64,000 nucleotides of DNA from Enterovibrio coralii (GCF_001559595.1 NZ_LNTY01000034.1:186001-250000); one strand, 5' to 3'; counted from the stretch's first letter, positions 49,250 to 61,005 are shown. The notes: generated by a model not told the origin, from the sequence alone. Numbers and translations: made by a program.

Positions 49250-50551
49250 ATGCAAGTTACCGTTGAAACCGCAGAAGGCCTACAGCGCCACCTGACTATC
49301 ACTGTTCCAGCAGCAAACATCGAAGACGCAGTTACTGCTGAACTACGCAACATTGCTAAAAATCGTCGTTTCGATGGTTTCCGTAAAGGTAAAGTGCCTT
49401 TGAAGATGGTTTCACGTATGTACGGCAAAGCAGTACGTAACGACGTGATGGGTGAAGTGATGCAGCGTCATTTCATCGAAGCGATCATCAAAGAGAAAAT
49501 TAACCCAGCGGGTGCACCAACTTTCACTCCAGTTGACACTGAAGAAGGCAAAGATCTGGTATTCAAAGCTTCTTTCGAAGTTTACCCAGAAATCGCACTG
49601 AAAGATCTGGACAAAGTAGAAGTGGTTAAGCCACAAGCTGACGTTAAAGAAGAAGACGTTGCTGAAATGATCGAGACTTTGCGCAAGCAGCAGGCGACTT
49701 GGTCAGAAGTTGACGCAGCAGCTGAAGCAAGCAGCCGTGTAACAATGGACTTCACTGGTTCTATCGATGGCGAAGAATTCGAAGGCGGTAAAGCTGAAGG
49801 CTTCGCGCTGGTAATGGGCCAAGGCCGCATGATCCCAGGTTTCGAAGACGGCATCGTTGGTAAGAAAGCGGGTGAAGAGTTCTCAATCGACGTGACTTTC
49901 CCAGAAGACTACCACGCTGAGAACCTGAAAGGTAAAGCAGCGAAGTTCGACATCAAACTGAGCAAAGTTGAAGCGCAAGAACTGCCAGAACTGACTGAAG
50001 AGTTCGTTGCACGTTTCGGCGTTGAAGACGGTAGCGTTGACGGCCTGAAAGCAGAAGTTCGTAAAAACATGGAACGCGAACTGAAGCAAGCGGTTAAGAA
50101 CAAGATCAAAGAGCAAGTTATCGACGGTATGGTTGAGCAAAACAACATCGACGTACCTGCAGCTCTTATCGACCAAGAAATCAACGTTCTGCGTCAGCAA
50201 GCTGTTCAACGTTTCGGTGGCCAAATGGAGAACGCTCCAGAACTGCCACGTGAACTGTTCGAAGAACAAGCACGTCGTCGCGTAGTTGTTGGTCTGCTTC
50301 TGGGCGAAGTGATCAAGTCTGAAGAACTGAAAGCTGACGAAGAGCGCGTTAAAGCTCTGATCGCAGACATGGCTTCAGCATACGAAGATCCAGCAGAAGT
50401 TGTTGCTTACTACGAGAAAGACCAGCGTCTGATGGAAAACATGCGTAACATCGCACTGGAAGAGCAAGCAATCGACGCTCTGCTAGCGAAAGCACAAGTT
50501 TCTGAAAAAGAGCAAAGCTTTAGCGAACTGATGAACCCAGTTCAAGCTTAA
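49250..50551 (+). CDS. tig: Trigger factor chaperone
   Basis: Trigger factor binds the ribosome exit tunnel and shields nascent chains. The 433-residue length is normal. The ribosome-docking signature appears as [10 protein letters not shown] near residues 43-52. An FKBP-type prolyl isomerase domain lies at about 155-245 ([19 protein letters not shown] and [18 protein letters not shown]), and the long helical C-terminal chaperone domain follows. It heads the conserved tig-clpP-clpX-lon cluster. Confidence 0.98.
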   Translation: MQVTVETAEGLQRHLTITVPAANIEDAVTAELRNIAKNRRFDGFRKGKVPLKMVSRMYGKAVRNDVMGEVMQRHFIEAIIKEKINPAGAPTFTPVDTEEGKDLVFKASFEVYPEIALKDLDKVEVVKPQADVKEEDVAEMIETLRKQQATWSEVDAAAEASSRVTMDFTGSIDGEEFEGGKAEGFALVMGQGRMIPGFEDGIVGKKAGEEFSIDVTFPEDYHAENLKGKAAKFDIKLSKVEAQELPELTEEFVARFGVEDGSVDGLKAEVRKNMERELKQAVKNKIKEQVIDGMVEQNNIDVPAALIDQEINVLRQQAVQRFGGQMENAPELPRELFEEQARRRVVVGLLLGEVIKSEELKADEERVKALIADMASAYEDPAEVVAYYEKDQRLMENMRNIALEEQAIDALLAKAQVSEKEQSFSELMNPVQA

Positions 50552-50603
50552 GTGCTAGAATTGTTGAGTGGACATTTGACTTAGAATTCACTCTTCTGAT
50601 AAC

Positions 50604-50645
50604 AATGGTCCGAATGAAGTAAATTCATCCGGGCCATTTATTTTA
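50604..50645 (+). terminator. Hairpin with T-rich tail between tig and clpP
   Basis: Arms 50604-50618 and 50624-50638 pair over 15 bases with wobbles, followed by TATTTT. It ends tig transcripts, possibly only in part, since clpP starts 14 bases later. Confidence 0.65.
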
Positions 50646-50658
50646 GGGAAATAAGACT

Positions 50659-51282
50659 ATGAGCTTTCAAGAAAAAAACGGAATGCCTTCTATCATGGAT
50701 GCGTTGGTTCCGATGGTGGTGGAACAAACCTCCCGCGGCGAACGTTCTTATGACATTTATTCCCGCTTGCTGAAAGAGCGTGTGATTTTTCTGACCGGTC
50801 AGGTAGAAGATCATATGGCGAATCTGGTTGTTGCGCAGTTGCTGTTTCTCGAATCAGAAAACCCAGACAAAGACATTTACCTTTACATCAACTCACCAGG
50901 CGGTTCTGTCACTGCAGGTATGTCCATCTACGACACTATGCAGTACATCAAACCAGATGTCAGCACTGTGTGTATGGGCCAGGCGTGTTCAATGGGCGCA
51001 TTCCTTCTGGCTGGTGGTGCGAAAGGTAAACGCTTCTGTCTGCCAAACTCTCGCGTAATGATTCACCAGCCACTGGGTGGTTTCCAAGGTCAAGCGTCTG
51101 ATATCCAGATCCATGCGCAGGAAATTCTGACCATCAAGCAGAAACTGAACAATCTGCTGGCAGAACACACTGGTCAGCCTCTGGAAGTGATTGAGCGTGA
51201 CACCGACCGTGACAACTTCATGTCAGCAGCAGATGCCGCTGAATATGGACTGGTTGATTCGGTTTTAGCAAAGCGTGATTAA
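50659..51282 (+). CDS. clpP: ATP-dependent Clp protease proteolytic subunit
   Basis: ClpP forms the double-ring serine protease core that works with ClpX or ClpA. The 207-residue protein has the N-terminal propeptide-like start before [20 protein letters not shown]. The catalytic serine is in [14 protein letters not shown], the histidine in [13 protein letters not shown] and the aspartate in [11 protein letters not shown]. Order and spacing to clpX are as in E. coli. Confidence 0.98.
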   Translation: MSFQEKNGMPSIMDALVPMVVEQTSRGERSYDIYSRLLKERVIFLTGQVEDHMANLVVAQLLFLESENPDKDIYLYINSPGGSVTAGMSIYDTMQYIKPDVSTVCMGQACSMGAFLLAGGAKGKRFCLPNSRVMIHQPLGGFQGQASDIQIHAQEILTIKQKLNNLLAEHTGQPLEVIERDTDRDNFMSAADAAEYGLVDSVLAKRD

Positions 51283-51297
51283 TTATTAGTTCTGAGA

Positions 51298-51322
51298 CAG
51301 TTAGCCTCAGTGAGGCTAACTG
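51298..51322 (+). other. Perfect hairpin between clpP and clpX
   Basis: CAGTTAGCCTCA (51298-51309) and TGAGGCTAACTG (51311-51322) are exact complements around one base. There is no T-run, so it is more likely an RNA-processing, stabilising or attenuation hairpin than a full terminator. Confidence 0.6.
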
Positions 51323-51419
51323 ATTCGGAATTGAGTCCCTCAGCGTTCTGTAATTTCCGCTGAGATGTTATAGACTCAGATCATGGCAAACATGGGCGAA
51401 AGCCTAAAGAGGTTAGCGA

Positions 51420-52700
51420 ATGACAGACAAGCGAAAAGACGGTGGCAGCGGCAAACTGCTGTACTGCTCTTTCTGCGGCAAAAGCCAGCATGAAGTACGC
51501 AAGTTAATTGCTGGACCTTCTGTTTATATCTGCGATGAGTGTGTTGACCTGTGTAACGACATCATTCGTGAAGAAATAAAAGAGGTCATGCCTAAGCGCG
51601 ACAGCAACGAGCTTCCAACTCCTCAGGAAATTCGTGCGCACCTTGACGACTATGTTATCGGTCAGGAAAGAGCGAAAAAAGTGCTTTCCGTAGCGGTATA
51701 CAACCACTACAAACGACTGAAAAATGGCGACACCAATGCAGACGGCGTAGAGCTGGGTAAAAGTAACATTTTGCTGATCGGTCCTACGGGTAGCGGTAAA
51801 ACGCTGCTGGCAGAAACCTTAGCGCGTTTCCTTGATGTACCGTTCACCATGGCGGATGCAACCACGCTGACTGAAGCGGGCTATGTGGGTGAAGATGTAG
51901 AAAACATCATCCAAAAGCTGCTGCAGAAGTGTGATTATGACGTTGCCAAAGCAGAGCGCGGCATCGTATACATCGATGAAATCGATAAGATCTCTCGTAA
52001 ATCCGATAACCCATCTATCACCCGTGACGTATCCGGTGAAGGTGTTCAGCAGGCACTGCTGAAACTGGTTGAAGGTACGATTGCATCTGTACCACCTCAA
52101 GGTGGTCGTAAGCACCCACAACAAGAGTTCTTGCAGGTTGATACCTCTAAGATCCTGTTCATTTGTGGTGGTGCGTTTGCAGGTCTCGACAAAGTTGTTG
52201 ACCAGCGCGTAGCGAAAGGCAGCGGCATTGGTTTCGGCGCGGAAGTGCGTTCGAAAGACCAAGAAGCGACATTGAGCGATCTGTTCAGCCAAGTTGAGCC
52301 AGAAGATCTGGTGAAATACGGTCTGATCCCTGAGTTCATTGGTCGTCTGCCGGTTACCGCAATCTTGAGCGAGCTTGATGAAGAAGCGCTGGTGCAAATC
52401 CTTCGCGAGCCGAAGAACGCACTGACTAAGCAGTATGCGGCACTGTTGGAAATCGACGGTGTGGAACTTGAGTTCCGTGACGATGCATTGACTGCGATTG
52501 CGAAGAAAGCGATGGATCGTAAAACCGGTGCACGTGGCTTGCGTTCAATCGTAGAAGCGGTGCTTCTGGACACCATGTACGATCTGCCGTCAAACAAAGA
52601 CGTCACCAAAGTGGTTATCGATGAATCGGTGATCAAAGGCGAATCTGACCCACTGCTGATTTACGAAGCGGCGGAAAATCAGGCAGCCGGTGCTGAGTAA
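51420..52700 (+). CDS. clpX: ATP-dependent Clp protease ATP-binding subunit ClpX
   Basis: ClpX unfolds substrates and feeds them to ClpP. The 426-residue protein begins with the zinc-binding domain (CSFCGKSQ and CDECVDLC). The AAA+ module then has Walker [16 protein letters not shown], Walker [18 protein letters not shown], a pore-loop GYVGEDVE and the IGF-type loop [10 protein letters not shown] used to grip ClpP. In sigma-S control it partners with RssB, whose likely gene lies at 19-20 kb. Confidence 0.98.
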   Translation: MTDKRKDGGSGKLLYCSFCGKSQHEVRKLIAGPSVYICDECVDLCNDIIREEIKEVMPKRDSNELPTPQEIRAHLDDYVIGQERAKKVLSVAVYNHYKRLKNGDTNADGVELGKSNILLIGPTGSGKTLLAETLARFLDVPFTMADATTLTEAGYVGEDVENIIQKLLQKCDYDVAKAERGIVYIDEIDKISRKSDNPSITRDVSGEGVQQALLKLVEGTIASVPPQGGRKHPQQEFLQVDTSKILFICGGAFAGLDKVVDQRVAKGSGIGFGAEVRSKDQEATLSDLFSQVEPEDLVKYGLIPEFIGRLPVTAILSELDEEALVQILREPKNALTKQYAALLEIDGVELEFRDDALTAIAKKAMDRKTGARGLRSIVEAVLLDTMYDLPSNKDVTKVVIDESVIKGESDPLLIYEAAENQAAGAE

Positions 52701-52760
52701 TACGTCTATTTGTGCGGTTATTCTGCTGCAAAATTAAACATTTGTGCCAGCAGGGTACAG

Positions 52761-52788
52761 AAAAAAGGGGGCTGATGCCCCCTTTTTT
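52761..52788 (+). terminator. Terminator after clpX
   Basis: AAAAAAGGGGGC (52761-52772) pairs with GCCCCCTTTTTT (52777-52788) around TGAT. It is a strong, symmetric terminator that isolates lon from clpX. Confidence 0.92.
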
Positions 52789-52806
52789 ACTTTCTGCTAC
52801 CTACGC

Positions 52807-52835
52807 CGTTGAATCCTGACAAACTATCCCCATAT
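52807..52835 (+). promoter_or_regulatory. lon: Sigma-32 heat-shock promoter of lon
   Basis: GTTGAAT (52808-52814) and CCCCATAT (52828-52835) are 13 bases apart, matching the sigma-32 consensus CTTGAAA / CCCCATNT closely. The same arrangement precedes E. coli lon. The lon start is 35 bases downstream. Confidence 0.88.
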
Positions 52836-52869
52836 ACTCTTTAATATCAAAAACGGAAGAGAGAAAAAT

Positions 52870-55242
52870 ATGAACTTGGAGCGTTCCGAGCGCATTGAAA
52901 TTCCGGTCCTGCCTTTGCGTGACGTGGTCGTTTACCCTCATATGGTTATCCCGCTGTTTGTGGGAAGGGATAAGTCGATCCGTTGCCTTGAAGCAGCGAT
53001 GGACAATGATAAGCAGATTCTATTGGTTGCTCAGCGTGACGCAGCGACCGACGACCCATCCATTTCTGACCTCTATGAAGTAGGTACAGTTGCGTCGATT
53101 TTGCAGTTGCTGAAACTGCCAGACGGCACCGTGAAAGTCCTTGTAGAAGGCTTACAGCGCGCAGAAATCAAAAAATTCCGCGAAGACGACTTCTTTACTG
53201 CAGACGCCGAGTATCTGGTCACCCCAGAAATGGACGAGCGTGAGCAGGAAGTGTTGGTACGCACTGCTATCAGTCAGTTCGAAGGCTTTATTAAGCTGAA
53301 CAAGAAAATCCCGCCTGAGGTACTGACGTCGCTAAACGGTATCGATGAAGCCGCGCGTCTCGCGGATACCATTGCCGCGCACATGCCGCTTAAACTGCAT
53401 GATAAGCAGCAGGTGCTGGAAATCATCGATATTGCAGAGCGCCTTGAGTTTCTGATGACCATGATGGAATCAGAAATCGATCTGCTGCAGGTTGAGAAGC
53501 GTATTCGCAGCCGCGTTAAAAAGCAGATGGAAAAGAGCCAGCGCGAGTACTACCTGAACGAGCAAATGAAAGCTATCCAGAAAGAACTGGGTGAGCTAGA
53601 TGACGCGCCAGACGAATTCGAAAGCCTGAAGATGAAGATTGAAGAATCTAAAATGCCTCAGGAAGCGAAAGAGAAGACAGAGCAAGAGCTACAAAAGCTT
53701 AAGATGATGTCTCCAATGTCTGCGGAAGCGACAGTTGTTCGTAGCTACATCGACTGGATGGTAAGTGTGCCATGGTCGAAGCGCTCGAAAGTGAAGAAAG
53801 ATCTAGCGAAAGCTGAAGAGATCTTGAATGCAGACCACTTTGGTCTGGAGCGCGTGAAAGAACGCATCCTTGAGTACTTGGCGGTACAAAACCGTATTAA
53901 CAAGCTCAAAGGTCCAATTCTGTGCTTGGTCGGTCCTCCGGGCGTTGGTAAAACCTCGTTGGGTCAGTCCATTGCAAAAGCAACAGGGCGTAAATACACC
54001 CGTATGGCACTGGGCGGCGTGCGTGATGAAGCGGAAATCCGCGGTCACCGTCGTACTTACATCGGCTCTCTGCCGGGTAAGCTTATCCAGAAAATGGCCA
54101 AAGTCGGCGTGAAAAACCCACTGTTCTTGCTTGATGAGATCGACAAGATGTCTTCGGACATGCGTGGCGATCCGTCGTCAGCACTGCTTGAGGTGCTGGA
54201 TCCAGAGCAAAACAATGCGTTTAACGACCACTACCTGGAAGTGGATTACGATCTGTCTGACGTGATGTTTGTGGCGACCTCGAACTCGATGAACATTCCT
54301 GGCCCGCTGTTGGACCGTATGGAAGTGATTCGTCTGTCGGGTTACACCGAAGACGAGAAGCTGAACATCGCGAAGCAGCACTTGGTTGAGAAGCAGGTTC
54401 AGCGTAATGGTCTGAAGCCTCACGAAATCACCATCGAAGATTCAGCTATCATCGGCATCATTCGCTACTACACGCGTGAAGCGGGTGTACGTGGCCTTGA
54501 GCGTGAAATTTCGAAACTGTGCCGTAAAGCAGTGAAAGAAATCCTGCTGAACAAAGAACTGAAAACCATTGTTATCAATCAGGAAAACCTGAAGAACTAC
54601 TTGGGTGTTCAGCGCTTTGACTACGGCAAAGCAGACGAAAGCAACCGCATAGGTCAGGTAACGGGCCTTGCTTGGACAGAAGTGGGCGGCGATCTGCTGA
54701 CCATTGAAACCGAGTCTATGCCGGGCAAAGGCAAGCTGACGCAAACCGGTTCGCTGGGCGATGTGATGCAAGAGTCTATTCAGGCTGCGATGACCGTGGT
54801 TCGTACCCGCGCTGAGAAGCTAGGTATTAACAACGACTTCTACGAGAAGCGTGATATTCACGTTCACGTACCTGAAGGTGCAACACCAAAAGATGGCCCA
54901 AGTGCGGGTATCGCAATGTGTACCGCACTGGTCTCAAGCCTGACAGGTAACCCTGTGCGTGCAGATGTCGCGATGACAGGTGAAATCACCCTGCGTGGTG
55001 AAGTGCTTCCTATCGGTGGTTTGAAAGAGAAACTACTGGCTGCTCACCGCGGTGGCATCAAGACAGTGATCATTCCAAAAGAGAATGAGCGTGATCTAGA
55101 AGAGATCCCTGACAACGTTAAGGCAGATCTCGACATCCATGCCGTGCGCTGGATTGATGAGGTGTTAACGTTAGCACTTCAGAATAATCCGCTTGGAATC
55201 GAGCTTGTAACGCCCCAAAAGAGTGACGTGCAGCAAAATTAA
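52870..55242 (+). CDS. lon: ATP-dependent protease La (Lon)
   Basis: Lon degrades misfolded and regulatory proteins in the cytoplasm. The 790-residue protein has the N-terminal substrate domain ([20 protein letters not shown]), a coiled-coil stretch ([20 protein letters not shown]) and an AAA+ domain with Walker [17 protein letters not shown] and Walker [11 protein letters not shown]. The protease domain has the catalytic serine in [17 protein letters not shown] and the lysine in [16 protein letters not shown] sigma-32 promoter lies upstream and hupB downstream. Confidence 0.98.
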   Translation: MNLERSERIEIPVLPLRDVVVYPHMVIPLFVGRDKSIRCLEAAMDNDKQILLVAQRDAATDDPSISDLYEVGTVASILQLLKLPDGTVKVLVEGLQRAEIKKFREDDFFTADAEYLVTPEMDEREQEVLVRTAISQFEGFIKLNKKIPPEVLTSLNGIDEAARLADTIAAHMPLKLHDKQQVLEIIDIAERLEFLMTMMESEIDLLQVEKRIRSRVKKQMEKSQREYYLNEQMKAIQKELGELDDAPDEFESLKMKIEESKMPQEAKEKTEQELQKLKMMSPMSAEATVVRSYIDWMVSVPWSKRSKVKKDLAKAEEILNADHFGLERVKERILEYLAVQNRINKLKGPILCLVGPPGVGKTSLGQSIAKATGRKYTRMALGGVRDEAEIRGHRRTYIGSLPGKLIQKMAKVGVKNPLFLLDEIDKMSSDMRGDPSSALLEVLDPEQNNAFNDHYLEVDYDLSDVMFVATSNSMNIPGPLLDRMEVIRLSGYTEDEKLNIAKQHLVEKQVQRNGLKPHEITIEDSAIIGIIRYYTREAGVRGLEREISKLCRKAVKEILLNKELKTIVINQENLKNYLGVQRFDYGKADESNRIGQVTGLAWTEVGGDLLTIETESMPGKGKLTQTGSLGDVMQESIQAAMTVVRTRAEKLGINNDFYEKRDIHVHVPEGATPKDGPSAGIAMCTALVSSLTGNPVRADVAMTGEITLRGEVLPIGGLKEKLLAAHRGGIKTVIIPKENERDLEEIPDNVKADLDIHAVRWIDEVLTLALQNNPLGIELVTPQKSDVQQN

Positions 55243-55267
55243 GCAACGTAAAGTGCTGACAGTCGGT

Positions 55268-55291
55268 AAAAGGCTTGTCAGCCTTTTTTTT
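55268..55291 (+). terminator. Terminator after lon
   Basis: AAAGGCT pairs with AGCCTTT around TGTC, followed by further T residues. It lies about 25 bases past the lon stop. Confidence 0.85.
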
Positions 55292-55437
55292 GAGGGCTAA
55301 GTTAATGGAAACGCTGCAAGCCCTTAATTATTAACAGCTACAGCGTTTGTAGGTCTTGTTTGATAACTAAGGTGGGCTTTTGTTGTCCGCCGCCGCAAAA
55401 AATGGGATTTGTGGTTCGTTTGTAAAGGGGATAAAAA

Positions 55438-55710
55438 GTGAACAAGTCGCAGTTAATCGATAAAATTGCACAAAATGCTGATCTGTCTAAAGCGTCTGCT
55501 GGTCGCGCGCTGGATGCTCTGATTGAAGCAGTTTCAGACAGCCTGAAAGACGGTGACCAAGTTGCGCTGGTAGGTTTCGGTACTTTCTCTGTTCGTGAGC
55601 GTTCAGCACGTACTGGCCGTAACCCACAAACTGGCGCGGAAATCAAAATCCCAGCAGCTAAAGTCCCAGGCTTTAAAGCTGGTAAAGCTCTGAAAGACGC
55701 GGTTAACTAA
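55438..55710 (+). CDS. hupB: DNA-binding protein HU-beta
   Basis: HU is a small histone-like protein that bends DNA. The 90-residue product starts at GTG with [19 protein letters not shown] and has the conserved DNA-binding arm [20 protein letters not shown] and the [15 protein letters not shown] end. The place downstream of lon is the standard one for hupB, which separates it from hupA. Confidence 0.97.
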   Translation: MNKSQLIDKIAQNADLSKASAGRALDALIEAVSDSLKDGDQVALVGFGTFSVRERSARTGRNPQTGAEIKIPAAKVPGFKAGKALKDAVN

Positions 55711-55805
55711 ATCTAACTTGCCGTTTTGCTCTTTGTCGCGAAGAGCCCGTTTTAAGGCTGTAATGTCCGCGACATAGGCGTATAATCAGGTCAAATCAGA
55801 GTGTA

Positions 55806-55832
55806 AAGGCGCATCTCGAGATGCGCTTTTTT
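55806..55832 (+). terminator. Terminator between hupB and ppiD
   Basis: GCGCATCTCGAGATGCGC is an 18-base perfect palindrome (55809-55826) followed by six T residues. A smaller hairpin (GCTCTT / AAGAGC) lies nearer the hupB stop. Confidence 0.88.
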
Positions 55833-55879
55833 AGTTTTAAGAAAACGAACGTTTGAATTAGCAGGAGAGACGGCACGTT

Positions 55880-57768
55880 ATGATGGAGCGACTACGCGAA
55901 GGCGTTAACAGCCTCGCCGTTAAGATCATCTTAAGCCTTATTATCTTTTCTTTTGTTTTTGCAGGTGTAGGTGGCTATCTGGCCAGCGGCTCTGTAGAAC
56001 CAGCAGCAAAAGTGGGTGATCAAGAAATTAGCCGCAATCAGTTTGAGCAGGCTACCAGAACGAGCGTCAACAGATGCAAGCTCAGGCAGGGGACTTCTTC
56101 TCAACACTTTTGAGCGACCCTACCTACCTGGCTCAATTCCGCCAAAATGTATTAGACCGCATGGTGAACCAAGCACTGCTTGACCAACAAGCAAGTAAGC
56201 TGGGTCTGCGTGTGAGTGATGATCAGGTTAAAAATGAAATCCGTTCAATGCCTGCATTTGCGAGCAACGGTATTTTCAACAACGACCAATACCTGGCAGC
56301 ACTGCGTCGTACGGGTCTGACACCGGATCAATTCGCGGAATATGTTCGTCAAGATTTGGTTCGTGAGCAGCTGGTAAGCGCGCTGACGAACAGTGAATTT
56401 GCACTGGAAAATGAACTGCAAGCGATTTACAAGCTTGAAGGCCAAACTCGCATGGTTCGTACAGCAACCTTGCCGTTGGCAGAGTTCGCTGACAAAGCTG
56501 ACATCACTGATGAGCAGAAAAAAGCGTACTACGAGCAAAATTCGTCTCAGTTTGTTCGCCCAGAGCAATTCAAGATTTCTTATGTTGAGCTGACTGGCAG
56601 CAACATTGCTGACGTTGCAGACGTGACCGAAGACGAAGCGAAAGCTTACTACGAAGCGAACAAAGCGTCTTACGGCACAGCAGAACAGCGTAAAGTTAGC
56701 CACATCATGATCCAAGGTGACGATTCAGCAGCAAAAGAGAAAGCTGAAAACGTGCTGGCTGAGTTGAATGCAGGTGCAGATTTCGCGGAATTGGCGAAAA
56801 CTGAATCTGACGATACGTTCAGTGCAGAGCAGGGCGGTCAACTGGATTGGTTCGACAAAGGCGTGATGGACCCAGCGTTTGAAGATGCAGCGTTCGCACT
56901 GCAGAACAAAGGCGATGTGTCTGGCGTGGTTCAGTCTGATTTCGGCTTCCACATCATCAAGCTGGATGACGTTAAACCGTCTGACGCGAAACCATTCGCG
57001 GAAGTGAAAGACGAGATCCTAGCGAAGCTGAAACAGCAACACGCGGCCGATCAGTTCTACTCACTGTCTAACGAGCTGGCTGAGAAAGCGTTCGAAATGC
57101 CAGACAACCTTGATGAAGCAGCTGCGTCTGTGAACGGCACGGTTGAGAAAACAGACTTCGTTTCTCTGTCCGATCTGCAAGGCTCGCTGGCTAACCCAAC
57201 GGTTATCCAAGCGCTGCAACAGCCAGAAGTGCTGGAAGACGGTCTGAACTCTGACATCATCGAGATTGCGCCTGAGCACGTGATGGTGGTTCGCATTGAC
57301 GATTCTCGCCCAGAAATCGTTCTGCCATATGACGAAGTAGAGCCGCAGGTGACTGCAGCACTGAAACGTCAAGAAGGCGAGAAAGCAGCACAAGCACTGG
57401 CTAACTCGCTGGTGACTGAGCTGAATGCGGGCAACGATGCAGGTTTGAACGAATCAGGTTACGCATTCAGTGAAGACACAGAAATCAACCGCGCATCTCC
57501 TGAGCGTGAAGTGGTTGAGCTGGCTTACACTATGGCAACGCCGGCAGAAGGTAAGAGCGAGTACGGCTTTACCCGAGCAATGAACGGTGATGTTGTGCTG
57601 GTGGCTCTGGACAGTGTGAACGCACCAGAAGCGACTGAGATCAGCCTGGAAAGCCAACTGGCTGACCGCGTATCTCGCACGCTGGCAAACACTGATCTTG
57701 CGTCTGTGATTGAACAGCTGAAAGCTGACACTAAAGTGACGTACTCGCTGGACCAAGCTGAGCAGTAA
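55880..57768 (+). CDS. ppiD: Periplasmic folding chaperone PpiD (frameshifted)
   Basis: PpiD is an inner-membrane-anchored chaperone at the SecYEG exit, with an inactive parvulin-like domain. It starts MMERLREGVNSLAVKIILSL with one membrane helix near residues 15-36. The frame breaks near 56053: restoring one T (GCTTAC for GCTAC) gives FEQAYQNERQQMQAQAG and continues to the stop at 57768, about 629 residues. The parvulin domain (KVSHIMIQGDDSAAKEKAEN to DFGFHIIKLDDV) lies at about residues 270-365. It is placed after hupB, as in E. coli. Confidence 0.93.
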
Positions 57769-57817
57769 TGCCTGCTGGCTTCACAATACGCACTTAGTTG
57801 TAATTGATAAGTCACAC

Positions 57818-57851
57818 CGACGGGGCGCATTTCGCGCCCCGTCGTTTTTTT
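57818..57851 (+). terminator. Terminator after ppiD
   Basis: CGACGGGGCG (57818-57827) pairs with CGCCCCGTCG (57835-57844) and is followed by seven T residues. Confidence 0.93.
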
Positions 57852-57956
57852 ATCCGCTGTAATGGTTTTCTTTCTCTGACTCTTTACCCTTTGTCGGCGT
57901 CGGAGCTTGCCTTCGACATCAACGTCGGATGTCTAAATCAACAAGGAAAGTAAACC

Positions 57957-58235
57957 ATGAAATCATTTCTTTCTGCGGCACTTGTTTCTGCCGTACTCGC
58001 TTTTGCGCCACTCAGTGTTACTTCTGCCTCAGAGCATGAAGTTGCCGTTAATATCAACACAGCAGATGTTGAAGAGCTGGATAAGTATTTGGACGGAATA
58101 GGGAAGAGCAAAGCACAAGCCATTGTCGATTACCGTGCAGAGCATGGTGCGTTTGAAAGTGCGGATGCACTGACAGACGTTAAAGGCATTGGCAATGCAA
58201 TTGTCGAGAAGAATAGAGACCGTATTACGCTATAA
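57957..58235 (+). CDS. ComEA family helix-hairpin-helix protein
   Basis: A 92-residue exported protein. The N-terminal signal peptide is MKSFLSAALVSAVLAFAPLS, with likely cleavage after SVTSA. The mature part begins VAVNINTADVEEL and has two helix-hairpin-helix motifs (LDGIGKSKAQAIVDYR and LTDVKGIGNAIVEKN). ComEA-like proteins bind double-stranded DNA in the periplasm and help retract incoming DNA during transformation in Vibrio. Position after ppiD is conserved in Vibrionaceae. Confidence 0.92.
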   Translation: MKSFLSAALVSAVLAFAPLSVTSASEHEVAVNINTADVEELDKYLDGIGKSKAQAIVDYRAEHGAFESADALTDVKGIGNAIVEKNRDRITL

Positions 58236-58277
58236 CGTCTCACCCACATTCGGATGATGTGTCCGTTTGTTTTGTGT

Positions 58278-58311
58278 CGAGGAGTACACACTCCTCGATG
58301 CATAAAGCATC
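58278..58311 (+). other. Adjacent small hairpins between the comEA-like gene and yfbR
   Basis: CGAGGAGT / ACTCCTCG (58278-58297) and GATGC / GCATC (58297-58311) are back to back with no T-run. They may reduce readthrough from the comEA-like gene. Confidence 0.4.
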
Positions 58312-58425
58312 CTTGCGTGGCACTTACGGGTCAGTCAGGGCAAAAATGGACGTCTACCCTTGAGAAATAGGCGTTCGGCAACAAAATGGTAGTAGATAAA
58401 TCGTTACCAGAGTGCCAAGGACGTT

Positions 58426-59022
58426 ATGAGTAACAATACCAGCCACTTTTTCGCTTACCTCGCCAGAATGAAATTGATCTATCGTTGGCCGCTAATGCGA
58501 AATGTCTCCAATGAAAATATCTCCGAACACAGCCTTCAGGTAGCGTTTGTCGCCCACGCGCTAGCCCTGATAGAAAACAAGAAGTTCGGCGGGGACTATT
58601 CGCCAGAACGCGTTGCCTTGCTTGCCATGTTCCACGATTGCAGTGAAGTCCTTACAGGGGATTTGCCGACCCCGATTAAATACTTCAACCCAGCTATTGC
58701 TGACGAATACAAAAAGATTGAACAGATTGCTGAAGACAAGCTGGTGGCAATGTTGCCAGAAGAATTCAGAGAGGATTATCGCCCCTTGATTGATAGTGAT
58801 GTTATCGATGCTGGCGATTACAAGCTGGTGAAACAAGCTGATGCCATCTGTGCCTACCTTAAATGCTTGGAGGAGCTGTCAGCAGGTAATCACGAGTTCC
58901 AGCAAGCCAAGCGTCGATTGGAAAAAACCATGGAAGAGCGCGGCAGTGACGCGACAGACTATTTTATGAAAACCTTCGCGCCAAGCTTTGAGCTTTCTTT
59001 GGATGAAATCAGTGATGAGTGA
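58426..59022 (+). CDS. yfbR: 5'-deoxynucleotidase YfbR
   Basis: YfbR removes the 5' phosphate from deoxyribonucleoside monophosphates. The 198-residue HD-domain protein has [20 protein letters not shown] with the first metal-binding histidine, then [19 protein letters not shown] with the His-Asp pair, and the later [19 protein letters not shown] aspartate. It overlaps dgt by eight bases, linking two enzymes of deoxynucleotide breakdown. Confidence 0.95.
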   Translation: MSNNTSHFFAYLARMKLIYRWPLMRNVSNENISEHSLQVAFVAHALALIENKKFGGDYSPERVALLAMFHDCSEVLTGDLPTPIKYFNPAIADEYKKIEQIAEDKLVAMLPEEFREDYRPLIDSDVIDAGDYKLVKQADAICAYLKCLEELSAGNHEFQQAKRRLEKTMEERGSDATDYFMKTFAPSFELSLDEISDE

Positions 59023-60369
59023 TTTTTCGCTAAACCAGGCCTGGGAAGCGCGTCTTGCTGAAGAGCACAAGCAGCGCAGAAATGACAAACGCTCAGTGTT
59101 TCAACGCGATCGTGCACGTATTCTTCACTCCGCCGCATTTCGTCGCCTTCAAGCCAAGACCCAAGTCTGGGGCGCAGAACACAGCGAATTTTATCGCACC
59201 CGTTTGACGCACTCGCTCGAAGTGTCTCAAATCGGTACTGGCATTTTGGCGCAACTCAAAGAGAAACAACCCGAGTTTCGTCCTTTGTTGCCTTCGACCA
59301 GCTTAATGGAAAGCCTCTGCCTCGCGCACGACATTGGTCATCCGCCTTATGGTCACGGTGGTGAAATCGCCCTGAATTATATGATGCGAAACGACGGTGG
59401 CTTTGAAGGCAATGCCCAGACATTTCGCATCGTGACCTTACTAGAGCCTTATACCCAATTTGACGGGATGAATCTTGCGCGTCGCACCTTGCTCGGGCTG
59501 TTGAAATACCCAGCCATGATGCTGATACGCAAAAATTTATACCAAGTGACGATGTCAGCGATTTCCGCCACTTAAAAGCGTCGGAGTGGCACCCTGCTAA
59601 GGGGATTTACGACGATGACAAACCGCGCTTTGATTGGGTAAAAGGTGCCTTATCAGAAAGCGACGCTGCGCTTTACTCATCCTTGAAAATCAACACGTCA
59701 GATCACCAGCACGGTAAGACAGGTTTTAAATCCTTGGATTGCTCCATCATGGAGTTAGCGGATGATATCGCTTACGGTGTGCATGATTTGGAAGATGCAA
59801 TTGTGATGGGCATAGTGTATCGCGAGCAATGGCAAGAGGCGGTAGCGAGCCAAATCGCTGAATGCGGCGATCCTTGGCTTGAAGCAAACATTGGTAATCT
59901 GAGTGACAAGATGTTTGGTCCACACTACGAGCGTAAAGATGCGATAGGTGCGCTGGTCAATACCTTGCTGACAGCAATTCAAATTGAGCCGTCAGTTCAA
60001 GATGGCGTTAACCGCTTTGATGATCCACTTCTGCAGTGGAACGCAACCTTGTCTGACACCATGCATCATGTGCTGGGGATCTTAAAGCGATTCGTTAGCG
60101 AATATGTGGTGCAAAAGCCGGAGTTGCAGGTGATTGAGTACAAAGGCCAACAGCTTGTGATGGAACTCTTTGACGCGTTCGATGCTGATCCAAAAAGACT
60201 GCTGCCAGTCGCAACGCGAGAGCTGTGGCAAAAAGACATTGATGAAGGGAAAAGTGGTCGCCGCGTGATTGCAGATTATATCTCTGCGATGACGGACGGT
60301 TACGCGCAGCGTCTTCATGCCACCATGTTTACGGGCACCAGCCAAGGGCCATGGTACCCGATCCGCTAA
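59015..60369 (+). CDS. dgt: Deoxyguanosinetriphosphate triphosphohydrolase-like protein (frameshifted)
   Basis: dGTPase family HD-domain enzymes hydrolyse dNTPs to nucleosides and triphosphate. Starting at ATG 59015, the protein has [31 protein letters not shown] and [17 protein letters not shown], the full H-HD-D metal set. The frame breaks near 59521. One missing base restores YPAMM, then [18 protein letters not shown], giving about 451 residues to the stop at 60369. A start at 58988 was rejected because it lies within yfbR. It is convergent with tapT, with six bases between the stops. Confidence 0.9.
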
Positions 60370-60375
60370 GTAGCT

Positions 60376-61005
60376 TTAGTCTGCTTTGCCGTAATGCCGC
60401 TCGAACACACCGGGCGGCATTTGTTTTATCTGGAATTCAATCATGCCGTTAAAGGCATCGATAAGCGGTTGGTACTTATCTTCGTTACCAGACAGTGCTG
60501 AGAGTGCGTGAAAACCGGCTTCAACTGTCGAAAGGCCACCCTCTTTTGGGGATTTACGAATGCGGTAATTTCCCATGGCACCTTCATCCAGCATAACGCA
60601 AGGCAGTGCCTGCAAGTTGCTCGATAGCTGATACATCTTGAACGCTTTGCGCCACGTGCCATCTAACAAAATAATGCCACGCGCTTTTTTCGCTGGGGAT
60701 GACCATGAACTGATTGGCGTTGCAGTGTCAGCCGGATACAGCAGCGCAAAGTCTACATCACCATTATTGAGCAGAGCATTGAGCGAGTCATTGTCCGTAA
60801 AGTCTTCACCAACAATCAAGGTGCAATGCGGCAGCGAGAGCGACAAAATGCGCGCGGTGCCAATGGGTTGATTCACTTCAGAAGGATGTTGAAGAACCAC
60901 GACCGGGATATCGCTGTCTATCTGTGTGATGAGGCTGCAAATACAGGCTTTCTTGGCTTTCCCGCATTGTTCGCAATATCGGCTGGCTTTCTTATTCATT
61001 CCCAC
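60376..61005 (-). CDS. tapT: DTW-domain tRNA-uridine aminocarboxypropyltransferase TapT
   Basis: TapT adds the 3-amino-3-carboxypropyl group to uridine 47 of tRNA. The 209-residue protein has an N-terminal zinc-type cluster (CEQCGKAKKACIC), VVLQHPSEVNQPIGTARIL and the signature LLDGTWRKAFKMY, which carries the D-x-T-W motif. RIRKSPKEGGLSTVEAG follows. It is divergent from rrtA with very short spacing, so the two promoters overlap. Confidence 0.9.
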   Translation of the reverse strand: MGMNKKASRYCEQCGKAKKACICSLITQIDSDIPVVVLQHPSEVNQPIGTARILSLSLPHCTLIVGEDFTDNDSLNALLNNGDVDFALLYPADTATPISSWSSPAKKARGIILLDGTWRKAFKMYQLSSNLQALPCVMLDEGAMGNYRIRKSPKEGGLSTVEAGFHALSALSGNEDKYQPLIDAFNGMIEFQIKQMPPGVFERHYGKAD

